Shown here: piece after piece, positions 15,504 to 24,354 of the stretch
Layout: the number at the start of each line of letters is the position of its first letter
Numbering within the stretch: the first letter of the stretch is position 1
From: Streptomyces sp. NBC_00178
GTDB lineage: Bacteria > Actinomycetota > Actinomycetes > Streptomycetales > Streptomycetaceae
Direction: 5' to 3'
DNA length: 64,000 nucleotides
Assembly: GCF_036206005.1 (NCBI RefSeq)
Contig: NZ_CP108143.1
Location: forward strand, 6,415,501 to 6,479,500
Notes under the pieces: model-generated
Database searches by the model: none
What the model saw: the letters and a program-made list of their open reading frames with translations, nothing else
Told to the model about the DNA's origin: nothing
Position numbers and translations under genes: made by a program

Positions 15504-16742
15504 GTGACCGGCGCCGACAACCAGCCCTCGCTCCGTACCCGACTGCGCTCGCTGCGCCCGGACGCCTTCGGTGCGGATCCGGCCGATGCGCGGATGGAGC
15601 GGATCCGCCGCTCGCCCAACTTCGCCGACGGGGTCTTCCAGAACCCCGAGGGGACCCGGACCAGGCCGTCGGGCTCGATGCTCGAATTCGCCAAGGTCTT
15701 CTTCCGCAAGGAGGAGCGCGCCCGGCGCTCGCCCTCCGGCACGGTCCCGATCCACGCCACGACGCTCGCAGATCTCGCCGCACCGCCCGAGACGGGCCTC
15801 CGGCTGACCTGGCTGGGCCACTCCAGTGTGCTCACGGAGATCGACGGCCATCGGGTGCTCTTCGACCCGGTCTGGGGCGAGCGATGCTCGCCGTTCGCCT
15901 TCGCGGGGCCCAAGCGCGTGCACCCCGTGCCGCTGCCGCTCGCCTCCCTCGCGCCCGTGGACGTCGTGGTGATCTCGCACGACCACTACGACCACCTGGA
16001 CCTGCCGACCATCAAGGCGCTGGCGGGGACGGACACCGTCTTCGCCGTCCCCCTCGGTGTCGGAGCGCACCTGGAGCGCTGGGGGGTGCCCCTGGAGCGC
16101 ATCCACGAACTGGACTGGAACGAGACCGTGCGGATCGGGGGCATCAGCCTCACCGCCACCCCGGCCCGTCACTTCTGCGGACGCGGGCTGCGCAACCAGC
16201 AGCACACCCTGTGGGCGTCGTGGGTCGTCGCGGGGCCGGACCACCGCGTCTACCACAGCGGTGACACCGGCTACTTCTCCGGATTCAAGGGCATCGGAGC
16301 CGAACACGGCCCCTTCGACGCGACCATGATCCAGGTGGGCGCCTACTCCCAGTACTGGCCGGAGAACCACACCGACCGCACGCCGCTTCCCGGTGCGTGG
16401 CCGGACATCCACATGTCACCTGCCGAGGGGGTCCAGGCGCACCTCGATCTCCAGGGCGGACGCCCGCACGGCGTACTGCTGCCGATCCACTGGGGCACCT
16501 TCAACCTCGCGCTGCACGCCTGGGCCGAGCCGGGGGAGTGGATGAAGGACGCTGCCGAGGAGGTCGGGCAGGCGGCCGTGTTCCCCCGGCCCGGCGAGCC
16601 GTTCGAGCCTGCCGGGAAACTGCCGTCGGACGCGTGGTGGCGTGCCGTGTCGGCACCGGTCGCGCGCCCGTGGCGCGGTCCCGGTACGGGCGAGCCGGCG
16701 TCGGTGCGCAAAGAGGAAGTCGACCTCGCCGGAGAGCGCTGA
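15504..16742 (+). CDS. MBL-fold metal-dependent hydrolase (NAPE-PLD-like)
   Basis: GTG 15504 is chosen because AGGAG lies at 15494-15498; the product has 412 residues. The metallo-beta-lactamase motif HDHYDHLD is at 159-166 (ligands His159, His161, Asp163, His164), and further ligands are in TPARHFCGRG and YHSGDTGYF. IHWGTFNLALHAW closes the site. The sequence LGHSSVLTEIDGHRVLFDPVW is typical of the UlaG/NAPE-PLD-like branch, which hydrolyses phosphodiesters such as N-acyl-phosphatidylethanolamine or sugar lactone phosphates. There is no signal peptide. The gene appears to be monocistronic; the upstream spacer is 147 bases. Confidence 0.87.
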   Translation: MTGADNQPSLRTRLRSLRPDAFGADPADARMERIRRSPNFADGVFQNPEGTRTRPSGSMLEFAKVFFRKEERARRSPSGTVPIHATTLADLAAPPETGLRLTWLGHSSVLTEIDGHRVLFDPVWGERCSPFAFAGPKRVHPVPLPLASLAPVDVVVISHDHYDHLDLPTIKALAGTDTVFAVPLGVGAHLERWGVPLERIHELDWNETVRIGGISLTATPARHFCGRGLRNQQHTLWASWVVAGPDHRVYHSGDTGYFSGFKGIGAEHGPFDATMIQVGAYSQYWPENHTDRTPLPGAWPDIHMSPAEGVQAHLDLQGGRPHGVLLPIHWGTFNLALHAWAEPGEWMKDAAEEVGQAAVFPRPGEPFEPAGKLPSDAWWRAVSAPVARPWRGPGTGEPASVRKEEVDLAGER

Positions 16743-16867
16743 CGGGGAGGGCGCTCCTCACGGACTTCCCGCCTGGAGGGTGTCCCGCGCCGACCTGCTG
16801 AGCACGGCCGGCAGGTGGTCACCGGCTGCGGCGGGGTGCCGTGGCCCGGTGTGGTCGCGCGGTCTCG

Positions 16868-16902
16868 GAGCCCGGTGCCGGAGTGTCTCCGGCACCGGGC
16901 TC
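16868..16902. terminator. Perfect 16-bp hairpin in the spacer after the MBL gene
   Basis: GAGCCCGGTGCCGGAG (16868-16883) pairs exactly with its complement at 16887-16902 over a three-base loop. It stands 126 bases after the MBL stop in a 362-base gene-free stretch (16743-17104), in which I see nothing else. Confidence 0.65.
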
Positions 16903-17104
16903 TCCACATGCGGGGGCCGGTGTGAGGCCGGGCGGGTGTCCCGAAGCCCGGCCCTGGTCCCGGTCGTGTCGTGCCCGGCCCGGTTATGCGTCAGGCCGTC
17001 GCCGCCCGGGTCCTGGGACGTGTACGCGGGCTGTTCGGGTGAGTGACCCGTAAAGCGGCATCACCGAGATGACATGAAATTCGAACATACGATCTAATGC
17101 GGGA

Positions 17105-17350
17105 ATGGATGACAGCACCTTCCCCCTCGAACTCGTCCAGGCCCAGCGAGAGTGGAATGCCGCGTACGAGGAACTGGCCCGGCCACGGGCCCGCCGCTCG
17201 ACCGAACTGCGCCGGACCCTTCTGCGGCTGTCGGTGTGGATTCGGTGGCACCCGTACTGGGCCACCAGTGGCGCAGGCCCGGCAGCCCGGGTGCGGTTGC
17301 GGGAAGCCGCACGTACGCGGACGGGGCGTCAGGACGTGAGGTCCGCCTGA
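17105..17350 (+). CDS. Small conserved hypothetical protein
   Basis: The 81-residue product starts at ATG 17105. It reads PLELVQAQREWNAAYEELA, an arginine-rich middle (RRSTELRRTLLRLSVWIRWH) and a PYWATSGAGPAARVRLREAA end. I recall similar short proteins of unknown function in many Streptomyces genomes, with the same WN-x-x-YE-x-LA and WHPYW motifs, which supports it as a real gene. It contains no signal peptide or known domain. A start eight bases upstream in another frame gives an unlike sequence. The next gene is convergent, 21 bases away. Confidence 0.6.
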   Translation: MDDSTFPLELVQAQREWNAAYEELARPRARRSTELRRTLLRLSVWIRWHPYWATSGAGPAARVRLREAARTRTGRQDVRSA

Positions 17351-17371
17351 CGCCGCGCCCGCCGCATGTGA

Positions 17372-18844
17372 TCAACCGGCTGTGATCCGCAGGACTCCGG
17401 TCACGGTGCCCTGGAGGTAGGCCCCGTCCGGTGTGATCGTGCCCGCCATCTGCAAGGAGTCGTACAACGAGCCCACCCCGACCTTCACGGAACGCGTGAC
17501 CCGGCCGCTGTCGGGATCGATCTGCACGTAGCGGTAGGGGTCGAGGATGCTCGTCCCCCTGGTGCCGGGGACGAGTGGATCACGTACCACCGTGTGGAGC
17601 AGCCCGTCGGCCGTCGACAGCTTGGGCACGGCGGCCGAACGCAGGGCGCTGTCCCACTTCAGTGAGCAGCCCGTCCCGTCCGCCCGTACGTCCACCCGGG
17701 TGAGGCCGCCGGCGAAGTCGGCCGCGGCGGGCACGCTGGGGCCGGCTCCCTCGGGGACGGCGGGGTACGGGTATCCGTAGGTCCCGGCCACGAAGACGCT
17801 GCTCCCTGCACCGATGGGGGAGTTCTCGCTGCCGGGGCCGCCCGAAGCCTGGAGCACAGGGACCGAGCAGACGGTCGAACCGTCGGAGGAGCGGTACACC
17901 TCGAGGTTGGCCGATGTGTCGGCGTTGTCGACGACCGTGACGTACTCCGTGCCCGTCCTCGGGCCGAAGAACGTCGGGGTCGATCCGCTGCCCCAGCTGA
18001 GCAGGCCGGGCTTCCGCGCGGACCCGCGGTCGTACTCCTTGCGCCAGACGATTTCCGGCGTGCCGCCGGCCGCGGTCAGCAGATAGGTGGCGTGCGTGGT
18101 GGTGACAGCGGTGCCCTCCGGCGCGGTGGAGATGCTGTTGGCGACGCGCTCGCCCGCGGGCAGGGTGAGGGCGTTCACGGCGCCGGTGGTGTCGTCCGCC
18201 GTTCCGACCACCCCTCCACCGGTGGCGAACCACACGCGCCCCCTCCAGTCGGGCGCGAGGCCGGTGACCGCGTCGCCCTCGGGTATCACCGCGGCGAGGG
18301 ACTGGCTCCGGTCGACGGTGAGGGACCAGGCGCCGTCTGCGTTCCGGTGGTGGCCGACGCGCAGCAGGCTGCGGCTGCCGTCCGCGACGACGAGCCGGTC
18401 CTGATGGTCGATGTAGGCGTACACCCCGCCGAGCAGCGACCCCTTGGTGAGTTTCAGGGAGGTGAGGGAGGAGCCGTTGCCGGGATCGAGCAGATGCACT
18501 GTCGGAACCTGGCCGAAGATCGGAGTGCACAGGGCGACCGGATAGCCGTCGGCTCCCACCAGGACGGTGGGGCAGGCGGAGGCGAGCGCGGTGCGTGAGG
18601 ACGACAGGGAGCCGGCGCCGGGGCCCGTCAGCGGAGTGGTGTCCGAGGAGCCGGTGTCCCCGTGCATGGTGGCGGTGCCGTCGGGACCCGCGTACGGATT
18701 GTGCGGGGGCGTCGGGCCGAACGGAGCGGAGGAGAGGGCGGACGCCGGGGCGGCGCAGCCCAGGACGAACGCGGCCAGCAGGGCGCCGACGGGCTTCCAC
18801 CGGGGGCGTCGAGCGGTTCGGTGGAGGCGAGGGAAGGGGGACAC
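17372..18844 (-). CDS. Secreted beta-propeller-like protein, function unknown
   Basis: The 490-residue protein starts at GTG 18844. Residues 1-37 form a signal peptide: basic HRTARRPRWK, a hydrophobic core GALLAAFVLGCAAPASA and an ASA site. The VLGC stretch could be a degenerate lipobox (Cys30), but Leu at the -2 position makes lipoprotein processing doubtful. The mature part is rich in strand-turn repeats such as DGYPVALCTPIFGQVPTVHL, DHQDRLVVADGSRSLLRVG and DWRGRVWFATGGGVVG, as in quinoprotein-like propellers. Four cysteines could form disulfides outside the cell. No catalytic motif is seen. It stands alone, with a long upstream region. Confidence 0.75.
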   Translation of the reverse strand: MSPFPRLHRTARRPRWKPVGALLAAFVLGCAAPASALSSAPFGPTPPHNPYAGPDGTATMHGDTGSSDTTPLTGPGAGSLSSSRTALASACPTVLVGADGYPVALCTPIFGQVPTVHLLDPGNGSSLTSLKLTKGSLLGGVYAYIDHQDRLVVADGSRSLLRVGHHRNADGAWSLTVDRSQSLAAVIPEGDAVTGLAPDWRGRVWFATGGGVVGTADDTTGAVNALTLPAGERVANSISTAPEGTAVTTTHATYLLTAAGGTPEIVWRKEYDRGSARKPGLLSWGSGSTPTFFGPRTGTEYVTVVDNADTSANLEVYRSSDGSTVCSVPVLQASGGPGSENSPIGAGSSVFVAGTYGYPYPAVPEGAGPSVPAAADFAGGLTRVDVRADGTGCSLKWDSALRSAAVPKLSTADGLLHTVVRDPLVPGTRGTSILDPYRYVQIDPDSGRVTRSVKVGVGSLYDSLQMAGTITPDGAYLQGTVTGVLRITAG

Positions 18845-19635
18845 GGCGTGGTGGTCCTCTCTGGGGCGGAAACGCGGAAACGCGGAAACGCAGCGATCGG
18901 TGGGGATGGGCGGTTACGACGCCTGCTGCCGTGACGCCGTGCGTGCGTCCGGTGTAGGGGGCCGTGAGGGCGTGCGAACCATGTGGGCTCTCGACCCACG
19001 AGGGAGGAGCTGAGCCGGCGACGCGCGTGTTCACCCGCCGACGCGCATGCGGGCCCGCGACACGCGGCCGAGCGGTGGTCCGGAACCTGGCCGGCCGAGG
19101 TGAAGCGGGTCCGGGTGGCGGGGCCCAGGTCAGGGGCGAGGCGCGAGTGACGGCGAACGCGGGTACCGCATCGCGGAGAGAGCGAAGGGGTGTCCGGGCC
19201 ATCGGGGATCGGCGGCGGTAGTCGCCGGGCGGCTGCCCATCGGCGTGCTCAGCGCGCGCGGAGACAGCGCATGCGGAGACAGAGCGCGCCGGCGGTCCGC
19301 GCGAGATCGACGTGCCGTCGTCGCGTGAGTCCCGGGCTGCGCTTCATGCGGGTGATCCAAGCAGTACCGCTGACTACCGGTCAAGACCGGTCCACTCCAT
19401 GGCGTCCGGGGGGCGTCGGCGTCGGGCCATGATGTCCGGAGCCACGGCATCCGGGGTCCGGGGCCGACGGCGCCGCGCCGTTCGCCGCGGCGCCGCCGTA
19501 CGGCCCGCACGTCCCGCGGCGACGGGATTCGGCGGATGACGCGGACGGCGCGGTCCGAACCGGAATGATGGGCGGAGCGGCGGGTACGTCCGCAGCCGGT
19601 GCCACCCGGCACGCCCGTGACACCCAGAGGACCTG
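18845..19635. other. 791-base intergenic region with no recognised gene
   Basis: It separates the divergent secreted-protein and IclR genes. Short open frames here are arginine-rich and match no family that I know. A triplicate of GGAAACGC lies at 18868-18891, just upstream of the secreted-protein start. A palindrome CCGGTC-AA-GACCGG lies at 19377-19390, 246 bases before the IclR gene, and may be a regulator site. Confidence 0.5.
18868..18891. repeat. Three tandem copies of GGAAACGC
   Basis: Three perfect 8-base units follow one another, 24 bases before the GTG of the secreted-protein gene. They may be simple slippage or repeated binding half-sites in its leader. Confidence 0.6.
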
Positions 19636-20397
19636 ATGACCGACCCGAAGCGCTACATCATCGAGTCGCTGGACACCGGACTGCGCCTCATGCGCCTCTT
19701 CCTCGTCCACGACAGCCTGTCGGTCACCGGTGCGGCCAGGGAACTCGGCGTGGCCCGCTCCACCGCGCACCGGGTGCTCACCACCTTGGAGGCGCGCGGA
19801 TTCGCCACCCGGGACGTGTCGGGGCGGGGCTACTCGGCAGGACCTGAACTGGTCACTCTGGGACGCCCGGCGGGTTACGGCCCGGAGATCGCTGCGCGCC
19901 TGGAGACCGTGCTCGACTCGGCGGCCGATGCCACGGGCGAGACGGTCAGTACCGCCGCCCTGATCGGCGACCAGGTGATCATCACGAACGGCCGGGAGTC
20001 CTCGCACGCGGTACGGGCGGTGCTGGAGACCGGTCGCGCCCGGCCGGCCCATGCCACGGCGGCCGGCAAGGTGCTCCTGGCCCAGCTGACGACCGAACAG
20101 GTCTGCGCCCTCTACCCCTACGAGCGGCTGCCCGGGGTCACCGGACGCACCCTGGCCTCACGCACCGGCCTCCTCGCCGAGCTGGAACGCACCCGGGCCC
20201 GCGGCAGGGCCGACTGTTCCGGTGAGGCCGCCCGGGGGATGAACGAGGTGGCTGTGCCTCTGATGGGCAGCAGCTGGCGGGACCGCCTCGCCCTGACGGC
20301 CTCCATGCCCGCGGACCGGGGGAGCGAGGCCGAGCTCTCGCGGCACGCCGTTGCCCTGGGTGCGGCCGCGATGTCACTGCCTCCCGCGGTTTCCTGA
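19636..20397 (+). CDS. IclR-family transcriptional regulator
   Basis: The 253-residue protein starts at ATG 19636 (AGAGGA upstream). The N-terminal winged helix (about 5-65) shows SVTGAARELGVARSTAHRVL and TLEARGFATRDVSGRGYSAG. The IclR effector domain follows (about 75-245), with GETVSTAALIGDQVII, ATAAGKVLLAQLT (the conserved TAxGKAxLA motif) and GMNEVAVPLM. Regulators of this family bind aromatic acids, glyoxylate or sugar metabolites and can repress or activate. No catabolic gene is adjacent: the conservon starts 390 bases downstream on the same strand. The target is therefore not evident from context. Confidence 0.9.
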   Translation: MTDPKRYIIESLDTGLRLMRLFLVHDSLSVTGAARELGVARSTAHRVLTTLEARGFATRDVSGRGYSAGPELVTLGRPAGYGPEIAARLETVLDSAADATGETVSTAALIGDQVIITNGRESSHAVRAVLETGRARPAHATAAGKVLLAQLTTEQVCALYPYERLPGVTGRTLASRTGLLAELERTRARGRADCSGEAARGMNEVAVPLMGSSWRDRLALTASMPADRGSEAELSRHAVALGAAAMSLPPAVS

Positions 20398-20787
20398 TCC
20401 GTCCCGCCCCGGAGCCCCGGTCCGTGGCGGCCGCCCGGTCCACGTCCACGGGGCCAGGCCACCTCGGGAGTGCCCGCGTGGCATCTGGGCCGCCGCCCCG
20501 CCACCAGTGGAATTCGTACGCACGGCCGGTGTGCGGACCGGTGGGCGGAGGTGGTGACGTACGTAATCGGCTGCCCGTGCGAGGCGTCATACCAGAGCGG
20601 GACGCCTGGCGGGCAAGTTCGACAACTGCACGTCCGGCATGGGCGATTGACGACTACCGTGTGTGGTCGGTGATCAACGGTGGGCTCATATCGGTCGAGC
20701 CTTCCCCAACCGTTGACCCGGGCCTGACCACCGTAGGTGTCACCACACGAATGCCGATTCCGGGTGCCCCACGTACCGAGGACGCTG
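20398..20787. other. 390-base region upstream of the conservon
   Basis: No gene is seen. TTGACG (20647-20652) and TTGACC (20713-20718) are possible -35 boxes, with weak partners GTGATC (17-base spacer) and TAGGTG (15-base spacer). The conservon promoter is probably here. Confidence 0.4.
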
Positions 20788-22821
20788 ATGTCTCAACTTC
20801 GCGCACCCACCGCGCGACCGGAACGCCGCGAGGGCGGACGGCACGGCCGTCCCGGTGGCCGTTCGCATTCGGCCCCCAGCCGGCCGCGTGCCGCACAGCC
20901 CACCGCACCCGAAGGCCGCCTGCGACCCCAACTGCTGCGTACCGCCCTCCTCCCGACTGTGGCCGCGGTGCTCAGCGGGGCGGCAGCCGTCATCTTCACC
21001 ATCCGGGCCTCGGGCGTGCGCCCGTCAGGCAGTCTCCTCGCGGCCCTTGGAGGTTCCGGGGCGCTGGCCGTGGCAGCCGTGGCGGCGGCCTTCATCGGCG
21101 CGGGCCGCGTCACCACGGGAGTGCACGACCGCTGTGTCGCGCTGCGCCGCACGAGTGCCCGGCACCACGCGGAGCTCAAGGGCCTGGTGGAGCAACTCCG
21201 TGGCGGCGAGCCCCTGCCCGCCCGTCCCGCCACTCCTCCTGTCGCTCCCGACGCCGACGCCTTCGACCTGCTCGCCCACGAGATGGCACACGCGCAGGAC
21301 GAAGCGGTGACCGCGGTCGTCCAGGCCTCCCAGTTGTTCCGCGGGAACGGGAACGAACAGAAGGTCGAGGTCTTCGTCAACCTCGCCCGGCGGCTTCAGT
21401 CGCTGGTGCACCGCGAGATCCAGATCCTCGACGAGCTGGAACACGAGGTCGAGGACCCCGACCTGCTCAAGGGCCTCTTCCACGTCGACCACCTCGCCAC
21501 CCGCATCCGCCGGCACGCGGAGAACCTCGCGGTACTGGGCGGCGCCGTGTCGCGGCGCCAGTGGAGCAGTCCGGTGACCATGACGGAAGTGCTGCGTTCG
21601 GCGATCGCCGAGGTCGAGCAGTATCCACGCGTCGAGCTGGTCCCGCCCATCGACGGAACCCTGCGCGGACACGCCGTGGCCGACGTGATCCACCTGCTCG
21701 CCGAACTCGTCGAGAACGCCACGGTGTTCTCGGCCCCGCACACCCAGGTGCTGCTGCGCGCCCAGCGTGTCACCGCCGGGCTCGCCCTGGAGGTCGAGGA
21801 CCGCGGACTCGGCATGCCCGGGCCCGAGCAGAAGCGGATGAACACCCTGCTCTCGGACCCGGACCAGGTGAACGTGGCCCACCTGCTGCAGGACGGCCGC
21901 ATCGGACTCTTCGTCGTCGCCTCACTGGCCCGCAGGCACGGCATCGCCGTCCGGCTGCAGAGCAACATCTACGGGGGCACACAAGCCGTACTCGTGCTGC
22001 CCCAAGTCCTCCTGGGCATCGACATCGATGCCACGGCCGCACCGGGCACAGCGGCCGTGGCGTCGTCCGGTCCCGCGCCCCTCCCGGCCGGCGACGTCCG
22101 GCCCGCCGAGCCCGCGCCGCAGCCGTCTCCCGGTCAGGAGCAACGCCCCGGAAGCGACCGGCTCCAGGAGCAGGCACCGCCGCTGCCGCTGCGCGCGGAG
22201 CGGGTGGACGGACCGAACCCGGCCGCCTTCCCACCCGTCGCCAGGACCGCGGAGCCCTTGGGGCCACCGGGGGCGGCTGTGCCCGCGGCGACGATCACGC
22301 CGCAGGCCGTGCCTGCCGACGGCTTCGGGACCCACTCCGCACAGGCACAGGCACAGGCACAGGCACCGGCGCCCGCACCGGTCCCGGCCTCGGTTCCGGT
22401 TCCCATCCCAGCCCAAGTCCCGGCGTCGGCACCGCCGTCCGACGGCGCGGGCCGCCCGCAGCTCCCGAGGCGAAGCAACCAGGAGCACCTGGTTCCGCAG
22501 CTCCGCGAGGCACCCGCCCGCAGAGCCGAGGACGACAACGCCCTGCACGACCCGGGCCTGATGGCCGCCTTCCGCCGCGGGGTCGATCTCGCCGAGGCGC
22601 AGACCGCCGACGAGGTGGAACTCGCCGGGGCCTACGGCACCGCGGGTGCCGAGTCCGCGACCACGACGGTCGGCGCGCAGCGTTCCCACGGGCTCGCTCC
22701 GCTCCCCTTCCGGGGATCGGCGGGGACCGTCGCGGCCGGGACGGACCCGCGAGGCCCGGTTTCCCCGGCACCGCAGCCGTCCGATCAGGATCCCCGAACC
22801 GAGAACATGTTCAAGGAGTAG
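20788..22821 (+). CDS. Conservon sensor-like ATPase (CvnA type)
   Basis: ATG 20788 has GAGGA five bases upstream; the product has 677 residues. Two membrane segments lie near residues 51-73 and 84-105. A nitrate/sulfonate-sensor-like helical region follows, with LFHVDHLATRIRRHAENLAVLGG (about 230-252), the stretch that replaces the normal H-box in this family. The HATPase domain has Glu307 and Asn310 in the N-box and DRGLGMPG at 338-345. The last 250 residues are Pro/Ala-rich and disordered, including an AQAQAQAQAPAPAP run. In S. coelicolor, conservon A-D proteins form a membrane complex resembling a eukaryotic GPCR-G-protein system. Genes B, C and D follow directly. Confidence 0.93.
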   Translation: MSQLRAPTARPERREGGRHGRPGGRSHSAPSRPRAAQPTAPEGRLRPQLLRTALLPTVAAVLSGAAAVIFTIRASGVRPSGSLLAALGGSGALAVAAVAAAFIGAGRVTTGVHDRCVALRRTSARHHAELKGLVEQLRGGEPLPARPATPPVAPDADAFDLLAHEMAHAQDEAVTAVVQASQLFRGNGNEQKVEVFVNLARRLQSLVHREIQILDELEHEVEDPDLLKGLFHVDHLATRIRRHAENLAVLGGAVSRRQWSSPVTMTEVLRSAIAEVEQYPRVELVPPIDGTLRGHAVADVIHLLAELVENATVFSAPHTQVLLRAQRVTAGLALEVEDRGLGMPGPEQKRMNTLLSDPDQVNVAHLLQDGRIGLFVVASLARRHGIAVRLQSNIYGGTQAVLVLPQVLLGIDIDATAAPGTAAVASSGPAPLPAGDVRPAEPAPQPSPGQEQRPGSDRLQEQAPPLPLRAERVDGPNPAAFPPVARTAEPLGPPGAAVPAATITPQAVPADGFGTHSAQAQAQAQAPAPAPVPASVPVPIPAQVPASAPPSDGAGRPQLPRRSNQEHLVPQLREAPARRAEDDNALHDPGLMAAFRRGVDLAEAQTADEVELAGAYGTAGAESATTTVGAQRSHGLAPLPFRGSAGTVAAGTDPRGPVSPAPQPSDQDPRTENMFKE

Positions 22822-22828
22822 ATGCAGC

Positions 22829-23263
22829 ATGACCACCGAAATGCCGTCCGGTCAGGTCACGGACCTCGACTGGCTGCTGAGCGGCCTCGTCCAACGTGTG
22901 CCCTACACGCGCAGTGCGGTCCTCCTCTCCGCGGACGGGCTGGTGAAATCCGTCCACGGCATGGACTCGGACAGCGCCGACCACATGGCCGCGCTGGCTG
23001 CCGGTCTGTACTCGCTCGGCCGCAGCGCGGGCGCCCGCTTCGGTGACAACGGTGACGTTCGGCAGGTCGTCGTCGAACTCGACTCGACGCTGCTGTTCGT
23101 CTCGACCGCGGGTTCCGGCACCTGCCTCGCGGTCCTCGCCGGCCGCGAGGCGGACGCCGCCGTCCTCGGCTACGAGATGGCCATGCTCGTGAAGAGCGTG
23201 CGGCCCTACCTGACGACGCCGCTCCGGCAGCCGGCCGGAGCGCCGTTCACTCCGGGGCTGTGA
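22829..23263 (+). CDS. Conservon roadblock/LC7 protein (CvnB type)
   Basis: ATG 22829 follows AAGGAG (22813-22818) and lies seven bases after the cvnA stop; the product has 144 residues. The whole protein is a roadblock/LC7 fold: DLDWLLSGLVQRVPYTRSAV, LLSADGLVKSVHGMD, then a helix with ADHMAALAAGLYSLGRSAG and the strand QVVVELDSTLLFVSTAG. MglB-like proteins of this type act as partners or GTPase-activating proteins for small GTPases, here the CvnD product. The last codon overlaps the next start as GTGA. Confidence 0.94.
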   Translation: MTTEMPSGQVTDLDWLLSGLVQRVPYTRSAVLLSADGLVKSVHGMDSDSADHMAALAAGLYSLGRSAGARFGDNGDVRQVVVELDSTLLFVSTAGSGTCLAVLAGREADAAVLGYEMAMLVKSVRPYLTTPLRQPAGAPFTPGL

Positions 23264-23637
23264 GGATGCCGGCCCCGCAGGACGGGCCGTTGCTCGACGA
23301 CGCGGCCGGCCGGCTCATCCGCCCGTACACCGTGAGCAACGGCCGCACGAGGCCGACCACCGTCCTTGACCTGCTCTCCCTGGTGATGGCCACGGGGAAC
23401 AGGCCACGGGCGTACCTCGGCCCCGAGCACACCGTCGCGCTGGAACTCTGCGACGGCCCCACGTCCGTGGCCGAGGTCGCCGCCCACCTCCGGCTGCCCG
23501 CGGTCGTCACCAAGGTCCTCCTGTCCGACCTGGTCGACTGCGGGGCGGTCACCGCGCACGCCCCCGCATTCCATGACATGCCCACCGACCGATCTCTGCT
23601 GGAGGCAGTGCTCGATGGTCTACGACGACAGCTCTGA
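23260..23637 (+). CDS. Conservon DUF742 protein (CvnC type)
   Basis: The 125-residue protein begins at GTG 23260, which overlaps the cvnB stop. It matches DUF742 in length and sequence: RLIRPYTVSNGRTRPTT at the start, then LDLLSLVMATG, a winged-helix-like PTSVAEVAAHLRLPAVVTKVLLSDLVDCG region, and a C-terminal LLEAVLDGLRRQL helix. DUF742 proteins occur only in this conservon setting and bridge the sensor ATPase and the GTPase in the S. coelicolor Cvn9 complex. Its end overlaps the cvnD gene by 23 bases. Confidence 0.93.
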   Translation: MRMPAPQDGPLLDDAAGRLIRPYTVSNGRTRPTTVLDLLSLVMATGNRPRAYLGPEHTVALELCDGPTSVAEVAAHLRLPAVVTKVLLSDLVDCGAVTAHAPAFHDMPTDRSLLEAVLDGLRRQL

Positions 23638-24229
23638 CAGCACCGAATACTTTCCTGTGGCCCTCAAAATCCTGGTCGCGGGCGGGTTCGGCGTCGGCAA
23701 GACGACGTTCGTGGGCGCCGTCAGCGAGATCGCCCCCTTGAGCACCGAGGAGCTCCTGACCCAGGTCAGCGCTGCCACGGACAGTCTCGAAGGTATCGAA
23801 TCCAAGACCGCGACGACCGTGGCCATGGACTTCGGCCGGATCACGTTGTCCGAACAGCACGTGCTCTACCTCTTCGGCACGCCCGGCCAGGAGCGTTTCT
23901 GGTTCATGTGGGACGAGTTGTCCAAGGGGGCGCTCGGCGCGGTCGTGCTGGCCGACACCAGGCGGCTGGCCGAGTGCTTCGCGGCCGTGGACTTCTTCGA
24001 GCGGCGGGGCATCGGCTTCATCGTCGCGGTCAACGAGTTCGACGGCGCCTACCGTTACGAGCCGGACGAGGTGCGAGCGGCACTCGACCTCGGGCCGGAG
24101 GTCCCGGTGGTCCTCTGCGACGCCCGCATCGCGAGCTCCGGTACGGGTGCGCTGGTCACCCTTGTCCAGCACCTCATCAACGCCACCGCGCCGGTCCCGC
24201 TGTCCGGCTCCGGGGTCGCCCAGGCGTGA
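23615..24229 (+). CDS. Conservon Ras-like GTPase (CvnD type)
   Basis: ATG 23615 has GGAGG nine bases upstream; the product has 204 residues. The P-loop GGFGVGKTT lies at 23-31, the switch II region is LFGTPGQERFWFMW, and the base-recognition motif is VNEFDG, in which the usual Lys of NKxD is replaced by Glu, as in other conservon GTPases. It cycles between GDP and GTP states at the membrane together with the roadblock and DUF742 partners. Conservons affect development, antibiotic formation and carbon control in streptomycetes. No cytochrome P450 (cvnE) follows; the next gene is convergent. Confidence 0.94.
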   Translation: MVYDDSSDSTEYFPVALKILVAGGFGVGKTTFVGAVSEIAPLSTEELLTQVSAATDSLEGIESKTATTVAMDFGRITLSEQHVLYLFGTPGQERFWFMWDELSKGALGAVVLADTRRLAECFAAVDFFERRGIGFIVAVNEFDGAYRYEPDEVRAALDLGPEVPVVLCDARIASSGTGALVTLVQHLINATAPVPLSGSGVAQA

Positions 24230-24354
24230 GTCGGACGCCGTCCGTGGTGCGGGAGGCGGGGACCTGACCGGCCCCGCCCGGCGGTGCCCGCGTGGTGGCC
24301 CGCGTCCTTGGCGGCACCCCGCCGCGTTCATCCCGACGCGCTGTTCCGGCGTGT

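Noticed and set aside
17372..18844. Lipoprotein assignment for the secreted beta-propeller-like protein
   Set aside because: VLGC has Leu at the -2 position, which is unusual for a lipobox, and a normal signal peptidase I site follows; left as uncertain.
18964..19612. Short open frames in the region before the IclR gene
   Set aside because: They are arginine-rich, overlap each other on both strands and lack ribosome sites or family resemblance.
20424..22832. An 802-residue open frame overlapping the conservon sensor gene in another phase
   Set aside because: It is composed mainly of Arg/Pro/Gly/Ala, has no family resemblance and is explained by high-GC third-position bias opposite a real gene.
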